Source: Alentia gelatinosa
Taxonomy: Eukaryota > Annelida > Polychaeta > Phyllodocida > Polynoidae
Direction: 5' to 3'
Length of the DNA stretch: 64,000 bases
NCBI GenBank assembly: GCA_950022655.1
Contig: OX465584.1
Span: forward strand, 30,570,988-30,634,987
Below, piece by piece: positions 53,828-63,975 of this stretch. A model generated the notes under the pieces. That model ran no database searches, was not told the origin of the DNA, and saw only the letters and a program-made list of their open reading frames with translations. The position numbers and the translations under genes are program-made. Position 1 is the stretch's first letter. Every line of letters begins with the position of its first letter.

Positions 53828-53874
53828 TGACGTCACCACGTCATGACGTCACCGAGGTGTGCGTCATGACGTCG
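53828..53874. promoter_or_regulatory. Cluster of CRE-like TGACGTCA octamers just after the stop
   Basis: TGACGTCA occurs at 53828-53835 and 53844-53851 and TGACGTCG at 53867-53874, within two near-identical 25-bp units (CGTCATGACGTC, then CCGAGGTGTG). The octamer is the CREB/ATF consensus. Whether it functions here, in the 3' UTR or as a downstream enhancer, is unknown. Confidence 0.45.
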
Positions 53875-55002
53875 CCGAGGTGTGCTGCGTCGTGACCGGG
53901 CGGGGATAGAATAGTGACGTTTTTGAACGTCACCGCTGGGAAGTAGCGTGTGAGGAAACCAAAATGGCGACGTCAGTGCAATGATTTGGATAAAGGAAAT
54001 GATGACACTTATAGCATTGCGAAAATGTGATGCCAGTAAATTTTTGGTGACAGAAGGGGTCCTACCACCAGTAGGACAATGTGCGGTGTTGTTAGCGTAG
54101 GATGGACTCGCGTTTCTTCCATTAAACACTCATTGCTGATGAGTTTGACTTGCTAACTGGAGGAGATGTCTGTTGAAAAATAGGCGCACAAAAGACAATG
54201 GACCTGTTCAACAGAATTATAAATCAAGGAAAACACCTGGTGGTTTGCGGAGTTTGGGGAATTTGAGTGCTAGGTCCAATCAATCTCTACATGAATACTT
54301 GCTGGACGGATTGAATTTTCTGATAAAGGCTGGATATTGTGTTTAATTAATTCGGACGCTGCATAAGATGCTTGTGGGAACTTGGGAAGTTTTGCTGGTT
54401 GTTGGTGTCAATTAACTGTGATACATGCTGGCCAACGTGCACCGGCAAAGTTACTATCTTTACACACCCAACTGTTTTATCGGATCTTACAGATATTTGA
54501 CAAATGCGGACGTACACCGGGGGAATATGCTGTTTGGTGTATGTCTATAAACCATTTTGCTGCTGCTGTTCACTGAAGTTTGAGGGAGCGGCCAACCTAA
54601 ATCACCTCATGAAATCTATTAACATATCATTTGTTTGTGGCTATCGTCAGTGCTGCAAACCATGTGTACAGTATATTCAATATTCATCTTAAAGCCACAT
54701 CGGCGATAACGATTTACAGGAGGTTTGGAGAATAGGTTGCCATGTTGCAGTGCCGATTAAGCTTAAAGTAATGATTAATTTTCCCCATCATTTTTTTTCA
54801 TTCAATTTTCTATGAACAAAAGATCTCTTGACAGACCCCTTAGACTGGTTATTATTGATTAACTAAGCGAAATACAAAACAAATATTTCTGACAAATAAT
54901 ATCAAAATGGAATTCTAATCTCAGTGTACTATGTGTCAATTAGATACTCGCATTATGAATTGTTGAAACATAGGATGATATTCACCCTTTTATTCTGCAT
55001 TC

Positions 55003-55008
55003 AATAAA
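55003..55008 (+). terminator. AGBL2: Candidate polyadenylation signal AATAAA
   Basis: A canonical hexamer about 1.18 kb after the long-form stop codon. It lies within a two-copy repeat whose second copy has AATGAA instead. An ATTAAA at 54121 is closer and could be used. Confidence 0.3.
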
Positions 55009-56734
55009 AATATATGTGTTTACTTGGAATTGGTAAAAAACTTATTCAAACTATTTTACATAGGGTGATATTCATGCTTTTATATTTAAGTCAATGAAAA
55101 TCCCCTGGTTTGCTTGGAATTGGTATAAGAAAATGTCCTACTGGTCTATAATATAAAACTGAAATTCCATGAGGTAAAAACAAATCTTATAAACTGGTGT
55201 TATGTCTATACTGATATGAATAGAATTTGGACAGGCATATTGAAATATTTTTGTACTGAAATTCTGGTTCGAAAATTGTTTAGAGCATGGGGATCTGTCA
55301 GTATCTAGATCTGCTGTAGAGATGGATGAAACTTGGTTTTGGAGCAGCATTTTGTTTCTTTTAATTAAAAGACGATTCATGATCGTTTATTCAACCTCTA
55401 ATACCTCAAGTTTTTTTATGACGTATGTATGAGCTGTCTGAGTACTAGATCTTTCCTTTAAAACCAAATTACCCTTTGGCATATATCTATTTAAGTCCAA
55501 AACGAAATAGAATAGGTTTCTTCTCGGTTTCCCACTCTAAGGTATTATTACCTTTACACCTCTAGAGATCTTAGGTGAGTAATAGAACGCTTGGTAAATT
55601 AACTCTTGAAAATGTCAGATAATCGTCCTTTTGGTTAAATTAATTGGAGATATTCGGAGATTCAGGGAGATCGTAGTGATTCCTGTCGGCTGAAAATACC
55701 ATATGATTACGACGAGAAAGATTGGATGATATATTCGCATCAATGCATGATTTACATAAGTTCTCGAGAGTTTGCTTTCGATTCTAGCTCAAACTTATCA
55801 TTTATATTTTCTCCTATATGATTAATTTTTCGCCAACATCAGACAAATGCCATGATGACTAACGAAATTCTTTCGTGCTGTTGAAATATCGAAGCCTCCA
55901 AATTTTGGTGAGACATCGCCCCATCATACTTGTAGTATGATTTATTTGTCGATTTTGTCTATCAGCTAAATTCACATTACTTCATTATTGATTAATGCTG
56001 AAGACGCGAGTTCTCATTGTAAATGTCATTCGTCTCATTGTTGAAATAAAGTACTGAAATTTATGTTTGTTAAGAAGCTATTCCACCCGATTCATGACCT
56101 AAACAAAATTACAAAGGAGGTCGGGGTTATAGGTTTCCAATGCAGAAGACCCAAAGTTATTTTTTCGCAGCATATTAACCAAATTCCCTTTATCTAATTT
56201 AAGTTTTAAAGGCATATCATACAATTTACAGTGGCGCTACCTGGTGATTTTTAAATAATGTCAATTATCAGTCAAAACTAATTTCTTGGGATTCATTATA
56301 ATTCTAAATGAGTGAATTCAACATTTTTGTCCAGTGTATCCAATTCTCATAAGTACAATAGGCCGATTAACATTTGCCGGATTTACATAGGAAATTACAG
56401 AATAATGTGGTTTTCTTCAATTCTTTCAAAAACAATGATAGTGATCTATGAATTTAAAAAATATTACATTTTTGAACTATACATCTACTATATTCTGTGA
56501 AAGTTTGATGAAAACGACATGGTTTTTACTATGTGAAAAACAACTTTTTATAATTTCTATACATTCTATTACAATATCATCATGATATTGATCTCTAAAT
56601 CAAAATCTAGCACGGTGACCCCCGATTTCTCCCGTTAGATATGTGCTCTACAAGATTTTGAGCTCATATTCAATTATCAGGTGAATGACAGGTTTTAATT
56701 TTCAGGCCAAATCGTCTGATATGCCTTAATATAC

Positions 56735-57124
56735 TGTAACGGTAAATACAGAATGACAAGAACCACCAGATACAGTGTACAGGATACTATGATTTATTAC
56801 ATGAGCCTACGGATACAATCACACTAACGCGGTTTGTAAGCCTGGCCTACGTGTCTAAGCAGTGTTCATGACCTCGCCTCTAGGGCTGGTCCACCCAGAA
56901 TGACTCGACTGAGCTGCGCTCGCTGTATTTATAGTCAAACGTGATGTCATATGCAGCAACTCAGCGTCCACCGCATCGTAATTCGGTGTAATGCAGTGGC
57001 GTTCGGTGTAGTTCGGTGGCACTCGGTGTGGTTCGGAGGAGGATATCCATCCTCCTCTCCTACCCTCGGTAGGGCTGTTGTACAACCACACGGTGCCTCC
57101 CAGATCTACCCCGTGCCCGCTACA
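56735..57124 (-). mobile_element. Solo LTR (390 bp) with 4-bp target duplication
   Basis: Read on the minus strand it starts TGTAGCGGGCACGGGGTAGA, has a TATA box (CTATAAATACAGC, about 56928-56940), then an AATAAA (about 56789-56794), and ends ATTTACCGTTACA. It therefore has the TG...CA ends, promoter and poly(A) signal of an LTR. ATAC flanks both sides (56731-56734, 57125-57128). No primer-binding site or internal region adjoins it, so it is a solo LTR. Confidence 0.82.
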
Positions 57125-57451
57125 ATACATTAGCACGCCTAGCTATGATATGTTTATCTTCTTCCAAGTTAAAACCAAGACAATTATCAACTATGACATT
57201 AAGACAGCCCAGACTCTGATATGATGCCCTGGACTGTTCCAGTAGTTCAATTGTGCAATCTCAACCAATTAGCCATTAATGAAAAAAAAAAAAAATTCAT
57301 GCTTGGTTTAACTTGACATGACTTATAAATCACTCAATTTGAACCCAGTTTACATTTTGGAAATGATCTGAAGATTTCTGGCACCGAGACGTTTTAGTTA
57401 AGTTGAGATCTTTGACTTCATCTTCAGAGCTTCAATTTAGGGTAAGACCCT
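57125..57451. other. Spacer between solo LTR and complex repeat region
   Basis: AT-rich, with a poly-A run near 57282-57294. No feature is seen. Confidence 0.5.
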
Positions 57452-57970
57452 AAAGGCTCTGTTCCATATAGCCAATTTTACTCACGATCTTGTACTGGAG
57501 TGGGGCTGGGGTGGGACTTGACTGGTACTGGAGCCTAACTGGTGTGTGTCCGCTGACTCCCGGCTGAAGGTGGTCTGGGCCTAGTCTGTACATAGACTGG
57601 TAGTATGTTCCATATAGCCGACATGGTCCAGTCACCATCCGCTCCTAAGTGGTAAGGCATCGGGTGAATAGACTGGTGTGCTCATCCACTAGTAGGGACA
57701 CGCTTCCACTGCATAACAACCAACCCCCTCCCAACTCCCTCCAGCTCATGCTCACAACCTTCAACCCGATGTAGGTCATACCCTCCTCCAGTCACACCCC
57801 AGATGCAGTCGATTGCTTAAAATAGACCTGACTGAGCTCTTTGTTGCCTTGATGTTTCCCGCGCATCGGGACATTTCCCCGCGCATCTCCCGTCCCAGGA
57901 CAAGTAGACTTGCAGTCAGTCAGAAAGGGTCAGAGAGGGTTACTCATTGTGTCACTAAGTATGTGTCATT

Positions 57971-58870
57971 TATACTGCCTCTCCACCATACTGCCCTTCC
58001 ACAATACTGCCCCTCTATCATACTGCCCCTCCACCATACTGCCCCTCTCCCATACTGCCCCTCTCCCATACTGCCCCTCTACTATACTGTCCCTCCGCCA
58101 TACTGCCCCTCTACTATATTGCCCCTCCACCATACTGCTCCTCCACCATGCTGCCCCTCCACCATACTGCCCCTTCACCAAGCTGCCCCTCTACCATACT
58201 TTCTCTCAACCATACTGCCCCTCTACCATACCTTCCTTTAACCATACTGCCCCTCCAACATGCTGCCCCTCCACTATACTGCCCCTTTCCCACACTGCCC
58301 CTCCACCATACTGCCCCTCTATTACACTGCCCCTCCACCATACTGGCCCTCTCCCATACTGCCCGTCTTCTACACTGCCCCTCTACTACACTGCCCCTCC
58401 ACCATACTGCCCCTCCACCATACTGTCCCTCCACCATACTGCCCCTCTCCAATACTGCCCCTCTACTACCCTGCCCCTCCACCATACTGTGCCTCAACCA
58501 TACTGCCTCTTTCCCACACTGTCCCTCCACCATACTGCCCCTCGACTATACTGTCCCTCCACCATACTGCCTCTCCACCATACTGCCCTTCTACTACACT
58601 GCCCCTCCACAATACTGCCCCTCTATCATACTGCCCCTCCACCATGCTGCCCCTCTCCCATACTGCCCCTCCACAATACTGCCCCTCTATCATACTGCCC
58701 CTCCACCATGCTGCCCCTCTCCCATACTGCCCCTCTACTATACTGCCCCTCCATCATACTGCCCCTCCACCATACTGTCCCTCTGCCATACTGCCCCTCT
58801 ACTATATTGCCCCTCCACCATACTGCCCCTCCACCATGCTGCCCCTCCACCATACTGCCCCTCCACCAAG
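57971..58870 (+). repeat. Minisatellite of 16-bp units, forward arm
   Basis: The unit is CCATACTGCCCCTCCA with variants (CTCTCCCATACTG, CTCTACTATACTG, CTCTATCATACTG), about 56 copies. Because 16 is not a multiple of 3 and no frame contains stops, all three frames stay open and give false proteins of 250-330 residues with a 16-residue period (such as CPSTILPLHHTAPPPY). Confidence 0.95.
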
Positions 58871-59290
58871 CTATGGGAGAGGGGCAGTATGGTGGAGGGG
58901 CAGTATAGTGGAGGAGCAGCCTAGTAGAGGGGCAGTATGGGAAAGGGGCAGTATGGTGGAGGGACAGTATGATAGAGGGGCAGTATGGTGGAGGGACAGT
59001 ATGGTGGAGGGGCAGTATGATAGAGGGGCAGTATGGTGGAGGGGCAGTATGATGGAGTGGCAGCATGGTGTCCAGAGGGGCAGTATGGTGAAGGGGCAGC
59101 ATGGCCTCCAGAGGGGCAGTATAGTGGAGGGGCAATATAGTAGAGAGGCAGTATGATAGAGGGGCAGTATTGTGGAGGGGCAGTGTAGTAGAAGGGCAGT
59201 ATGGTGGAGAGGCAGTATGGTGGAGGGACAGTATAGTTGAGGGGCAGTATGGTGGAGAGGCAGTGTGGGAAAGAGGCAGTATGGATGAGG
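58871..59290 (-). repeat. Minisatellite of 16-bp units, inverted arm
   Basis: From the AGCT at about 58869-58872 the same unit continues in inverse orientation (GGGGCAGTATGGTGGA) for about 26 copies. Two copies are interrupted by CTCCAGA or GTCCAGA insertions (near 59070 and 59107). With the forward arm it forms an imperfect hairpin more than 400 bp long on each side. Confidence 0.95.
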
Positions 59291-59296
59291 GACCGC

Positions 59297-60603
59297 ACAG
59301 ACCCTTTCCTAGTGACACAGATAAAACACAATAGATGAAGGGACTTTTGCAAGACTACTTATCTAGGGTTGTTTTCCCGCGCTCAACGCGGGGTCAGGGG
59401 TCACGTATCGAGCCCCTCACCACCCTACATATGGTGTTGAGTAACCGGTCTATATATAACCCAGCGGTGTGAGCAAGTACAGATACACCAAACAGGATGA
59501 ACTGTCTTGTTTATTGATTAAAAGAAATTTTTAAAAAGAGATTGACACAACTTAGAGGGTACTGGTAAATCAGTGCTGGCGTTTATGTACTGGTGAGTGA
59601 GTACTGGTGAGTGAGGACTGGTGAGTGAGGACTGGTGAGTGAGGACTGGTGAGTGAGGACTGGTGATCGGGGCCTGGTGAGTGAGGACTGGTGAGTGAGG
59701 ACTGATGAGTGAGGACTGGTGAGTGGGGCCTGGTGAGTGAGGACTGGTGAGTGAGGACTGGTGAGTGAGTACTGGTGATCGGGGCCTGGTGAGTGAGGAC
59801 TGGTGAGTGAGGACTGGTGAGTGAGTACTGGTGAGTGGGGCCTGGTGAGTGAGGACTGGTGAGTGAGGACTGGTGAGTGAGTACTGGTGAGTGAGTACTG
59901 GTGAGTGGGGCCTGGTGAGTGAGGACTGGTGAGTGAGTACTGGTGAGTGAGGACTGGTGAGTGAGTACTGGTGATCGGGGCCTGGTGAGTGAGGACTGGT
60001 GAGTGAGTACTGGTGAGTGAGGACTGGTGAGTGGGGCCTGGTGAGTGAGGACTGGTGAGTGAGGACTGGTGAGTGAGTACTGGTGAGTGAGTACTGGTGA
60101 GTGGGGCCTGGTGAGTGGGGCCTGGTGAGTGAGGACTGGTGAGTGAGGACTGCAGCTGGTTGGCCAGGCCAGGAAATATCTGTTTTTCCAGACTTACACT
60201 GGAGTACATCTGGACTGGGATATACATGCGTTGGTGTTGAGGTTGATAGGGTGTTGCGCCATAAGTCGGAGCAATGGATGAGAGGGCCAGATGGCGCGAA
60301 AGATATGCCACGCAACGCCCCTCAGTGAAACCGGCGATTAAGTCACAACACACCGCACACAGAGGCCAGTACCGCTGCAGTGAAAGGGGACGGGGCTGGT
60401 CACCATCTGGACCCCCCACCAAGATGGGCCGACGCACTACAGAGACACTACAGTCCCAGGCCCGATATGCTACAGTGCTGGTGGGACCTCCTCCATTCTA
60501 ACAACGTGCGTCAGATGTGGGTCAGACACACACCAGTCGGCTAAAAATAAAATTAGGATGTAGTGAGTTGTGGGTTAGTTGTGGGTCAATTCGGCTATAT
60601 GGA
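59297..60603. repeat. Segmental duplication copy 1 (1,307 bp)
   Basis: The segment begins ACAGACCCTTTCCTAGTGAC and repeats 1,307 bp later. It holds a TATA-like CTATATATAACCC (about 59449), a 14-bp minisatellite (59588-60152), and a GC-rich single-copy part (60153-60480), then ends TTCGGCTATATGGA. Copy 2 at 60604 is nearly identical at the start but much shorter. Confidence 0.93.
59588..60152. repeat. Minisatellite of 14-bp units, array 1
   Basis: The unit GTGAGTGAGGACTG alternates with GTGAGTGAGTACTG, GTGAGTGGGGCCTG and GTGATCGGGGCCTG, about 40 copies. The order of variant units shows higher-order blocks, implying block duplications. Open frames on the minus strand (SPVLTHQYSLTSPHS) are by-products. 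Confidence 0.95.
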
Positions 60604-61188
60604 ACAGAGCCTTTCCTAGTGACACAGATAAAACACAATAGATGAAGGGACTTTTGCAAGACTACTTATCTAGGGTTGTTTTCCCGCGCTCAACGCGGGG
60701 TCAGGGGTCACGTATCGAGCCCCTCACCACCCTACATATGGTGTTGAGTAACCGGTCTATATATAACCCAGCGGTCTGAGCAAGTACAGATACACCAAAC
60801 AGGATGAACTGTCTTGTTTATTGATTAAAAGAAATTTTTAAAAAGAGATTGACACAACTTAGAGGGTACTGGTAAATCAGTGCTGGCGTTTATGTACTGG
60901 TGAGTGAGTACTGGTGAGTGAGGACTGGTGAGTGAGGACTGGTGAGTGAGGACTGGTGAGTGAGGACTGGTGATCGGGGCCTGGTGAGTGAGGACTGGTG
61001 AGTGAGGACTGGTGAGTGGGGCCTGGTGAGTGAGGACTGGTGAGTGAGGACTGGTGAGTGAGTACTGGTGACCTCCTCCATTCTAACAACGTGCATCAGA
61101 TGTGGGTCAGACACACACCAGTCGGCTAAAAATAAAATTAGGATGTAGTGAGTTGTGGGTTAGTTGTGGGTCAATTCGGCTATATGGA
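60604..61188. repeat. Segmental duplication copy 2 (585 bp)
   Basis: It starts at the same point as copy 1 and matches nearly base for base through the TATA-like stretch (GGTGTGAGC became GGTCTGAGC). The minisatellite is shortened to about 12 units (60894-61072) and then joins directly to ACCTCCTCCATTCTAACAAC, so about 720 bp of copy 1 is missing. A third partial copy (ACAGACCCTTTCCTAGTGAC) starts at 61189 and stops after about 20 bp. Confidence 0.93.
60894..61072. repeat. Minisatellite of 14-bp units, array 2
   Basis: The same units as array 1 with the same order at the left end (GTGAGTGAGTACTG, then several GTGAGTGAGGACTG, then GTGATCGGGGCCTG), supporting descent from it by duplication and deletion. 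Confidence 0.95.
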
Positions 61189-61208
61189 ACAGACCCTTTC
61201 CTAGTGAC

Positions 61209-62106
61209 ATAATAAGAATAGAAATAATAAGATATTCATATAATTATCTGTCCGATGATGTGTGGTTTATGAGTGAGGGCCTTATATAACCCAAGCTACA
61301 GCTGTTGAAAAATTAGAATAGGTAAAATACAATTAGGTTGTATGAGGCATCTCATAATGGCTAGAATAATATATTTTATGTAAATACATTAGATATAGAT
61401 GCTATTAATCATTCTATTGGCATCTCGAGAGATGCCAGGCATCGTGTAAAATTCAGGCTCCAAATCTTAATTAGGTCAATTACATTGACAATCTAGGTCA
61501 ATTAATTAGGTCAAGTCAGAGTCATGGTTGTCAAAATAAATGAACCATTGCAGGGGTCACACAATACCTCTTTATTTCATTTCAATAGTTTCTTTTCATT
61601 CCAAAGTTGTTCCAAATCAAAGATTCCATACACTGTCTAGGAGGGGTAAAGATGGTCAGAGCAAATCCTCCAAATCATGCAAATGTGAAGACAAAAACCC
61701 GTTTCTCATGGCTAAAATCTTGAATAACTTTTGAATTTATACAACTATAGTCATGATTTAAACAGCATTGAAATTCTGTCATTAAGCTACACCATTTAAA
61801 TACCACGATTTTGTAAATAGAGCATTTAAAAATGTTCATGTGATCTACCTACAGTTAGTCTGCGTTGAATGGAAATACCTGTATTCTTTGTTATTCTTGA
61901 TGTGATGTAATACAAAAGAGGTGGATCCAACTTATTTTGGGTGTACAGATAACTTAGATTCAATTTAAAAAGATGCACTTTGGAAAAAGATTTCTTGAAT
62001 ATACCCCCCTCTCCCACATACACTTATTTTCCTAGGAAATAAAAAAAGAGCTTCGTCTGGAGATCAATAGGAGTACCGGGTACAATTCTAAAATCAACCT
62101 TTGGTA
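61209..62106. other. Flank without a recognised feature
   Basis: AT-rich sequence. Short open frames at 61540-61734 and 61826-62023 have no support. No repeat ends found. Confidence 0.55.
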
Positions 62107-62114
62107 CAGGTTAC

Positions 62115-62230
62115 GGTAAAACTGCAGATCCGTGGCCTCTAGCTTATAAGCCTTTCCCGGCCCGATACGAGACCGCAAAGTGACATTTCCTATGCTTACA
62201 CGCTAGAGACCACGGATCTGCAGTTTTACC
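62115..62230. mobile_element. MITE (116 bp) with 29-bp inverted ends and 8-bp target duplication
   Basis: GGTAAAACTGCAGATCCGTG is mirrored at the right end, with 28 of 29 bases pairing. CAGGTTAC is directly repeated at 62107-62114 and 62231-62238. Eight-base duplications are typical of hAT elements, though the GGTAAAACTG end is not the usual hAT CAGNG start. There is no coding capacity. Confidence 0.83.
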
Positions 62231-63559
62231 CAGGTTACTACTATTTGTATATATCCCAGGGAAAGTCAGTCAAATCCGTACTTATTTCAGAGTATAGCCT
62301 AAGTGGTGTAACTAGCACAGAGGCTAGTCACATATTAGTGGCCCCAGAGTTTTTTTTAGGCGGGAACAGTTATCCGTTTCAGGATGTCAATGACTACTTC
62401 TGATATAACCAACCAGGCGGTGCTGCATACGAAAAATTACGCTGGTTCCCGAGTTATCCACTAGGTGTCTCGGCGACAGTCCGAGGCGGGGCACCAGACT
62501 AATGAAAAGTGTCATGACGTCATCGCTTCGAGGCCCGCTTGCTGAATAACTAATCACACCCGGCTTTACACAGGCCTGCGAAACTTCTTATACCTGTTAT
62601 GGGCCCACTTACAAAGCGCGACGGTAGCAGCATTGCATGGCGGTCTAGGAAGCAGGGATTTTTGGGTAAGTTTTCCCAGTGTTCCTTGGAGTTTGACATT
62701 TCCAAATGCCAAATAGACTAGTCGGTCTCTGAGACGGTTGTTCTACGGTTCCTTTACCCTATTAGTTGACCATAAACTCTCACAAAATCCCTCGTGTGTC
62801 GGAGTGAAGTAGCTGGGGTCACCTTGAGTCGTATTTCCAATATGGAGACTGAAATTGTGTGTTACAAACCGGGCTAGTGGTGGTGGTGTCGAACGGTCTC
62901 TCCCGAGTCTAAGAATCCAGTCTGCTGCTGGGTCAACGTCTGGCTGATAACTAGAATTCAGCGACCAGTGAATTCAAGAATGTAAGAACGTCTAGCGACC
63001 GATTCTACCCGGAATATCACGTTGGTTTGAAATAAATACATAGGTTACGTAATCATGTGGCTATGGCATGTGTGGATTATGACCATGAGGTCGGCATGCT
63101 GGTTTCAGCAAATTTCTGTCCCCGTGAGGACTTGACGGGCTTTGGGTCGGCGCCTGCCCGGCCGCACATGTTCCCCTGCACACTGCCGTGGCCTGTGGTG
63201 GCTTTAACCCCTGGGCATGAGCCTACAGTATTCTTGTTGTGATTTAGCCAAGAGTTTCCCCTCTATCGTTCCACCGAATGACAACTGTTATTCAGTCGAG
63301 GACAACGGCAGAATAAAGCTCAAATAGAGCTAGATGAATAATTCTCTATCAATTGTTTTATAATTCAGTTTAACTATCATATTAATGTGGATGTAAATTG
63401 TAACGTGGACGAACAGCGCGAGCTGGCGGAAGAGTTTGAAGCAAATAACTATCATATTAAACCAATTACGGAATTTGGCTTTATCATGTCAAAAATTAAT
63501 TCATAAATAAGTTTCACATCGTTGGTATACTCGTGTAGGTCAGATTATTTGGTATAGAT

Positions 63560-63730
63560 CTAGACCTTTTCTAACAAAGACCTAGTCCTGCCTCGTTCTA
63601 TGGAGAATGACAATGTGTTTTACATGTTCTCTCTGTCTCTCTGAGGCAGTAAACTCCATACTGAAAAAATGTTCCTCTCTTTTTTATGACCCCAACTGAC
63701 ATCTCTGATATATTCAACATAATACAGATA
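63560..63730. repeat. Dispersed repeat family A, copy 3 (partial)
   Basis: TACATGTTCTCTCTGTCTCT, then CTGAGGCAGTAAACTCCATA and CTGACATCTCTGATATATTC, match the second halves of the copies at 12970-13160 and 3375-3560. Confidence 0.5.
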
Positions 63731-63839
63731 GGGAGGCAAGTACAACTCGACGTCCTGCTGTCCAATTCAGTTTAATATTTAATATTAGACCTATAATTTA
63801 GCCTACCATTGCCACCATTGGTCACATTGCTGTAGGGGC

Positions 63840-63975
63840 CGATTTTTTGACACCCCAAGAATCACTGTTGAGATCAATGTAAATCCGAGATGAAAATAGT
63901 GTTGGGGTTGGGGGCTCAAAATAAATAAACATGTTGGGGCCCTAGGCGGCAGCCAAATCCCGATTTTTCAGGGTT
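63840..63975. repeat. Dispersed repeat family B, copy 3 (diverged)
   Basis: The landmarks CACCCCAAGAATCA, ATGTAAATCCGAGATGAAAA and GGGGCCCTAGGC correspond loosely to the copies at 32755 and 43215. It follows a family A remnant, so the two blocks may belong to one larger element. Confidence 0.4.

Larger units (their letters stand above)
53828..56734. other. 3' UTR and downstream flank
   Basis: No coding exon is seen. Candidate poly(A) signals are ATTAAA at 54121 and AATAAA at 55003 and 56045. A diverged two-copy repeat lies at 54971-55137 (TAGGATGATATTCACCCTTT / TAGGGTGATATTCATGCTTT). The rest is AT-rich. Confidence 0.55.
57452..60614. mobile_element. Foldback-like composite bounded by perfect 22-bp inverted repeats
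   Basis: AAAGGCTCTGTTCCATATAG plus CC (57452-57473) is the exact inverse of the 22 bases at 60593-60614. Between them lie an inverted array of 16-bp units (57971-59290) and the first copy of a 1.3-kb segment with a 14-bp minisatellite. Long inverted tracts built from short tandem units are the hallmark of Foldback-type elements. No transposase frame is seen, and target duplications are not resolved. Confidence 0.45.

Noticed and set aside
6196..53827. Splitting the locus into two genes at about 42-45 kb
   Set aside because: Exon 34 enters in phase 1 exactly as exon 32 leaves, and no convincing promoter or first exon was seen between. It remains possible without RNA evidence.
57910..58908. 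332-codon open frame (and 258-, 298-, 230-codon companions) rich in CPSTILPLHHTAP
   Set aside because: All frames on both strands are open because the 16-bp unit contains no stop. The proteins are by-products of the minisatellite with an exact 16-residue period.
59518..60437. 265- and 284-codon minus-strand frames with SPVLTHQYSLTSPHS repeats
   Set aside because: These are translations of the 14-bp minisatellite. Several frames are open at once and there is no non-repetitive coding sequence.
57971..61072. CRISPR-like array
   Set aside because: Units are 14-16 bp, contiguous and without unique spacers, in clearly eukaryotic DNA.
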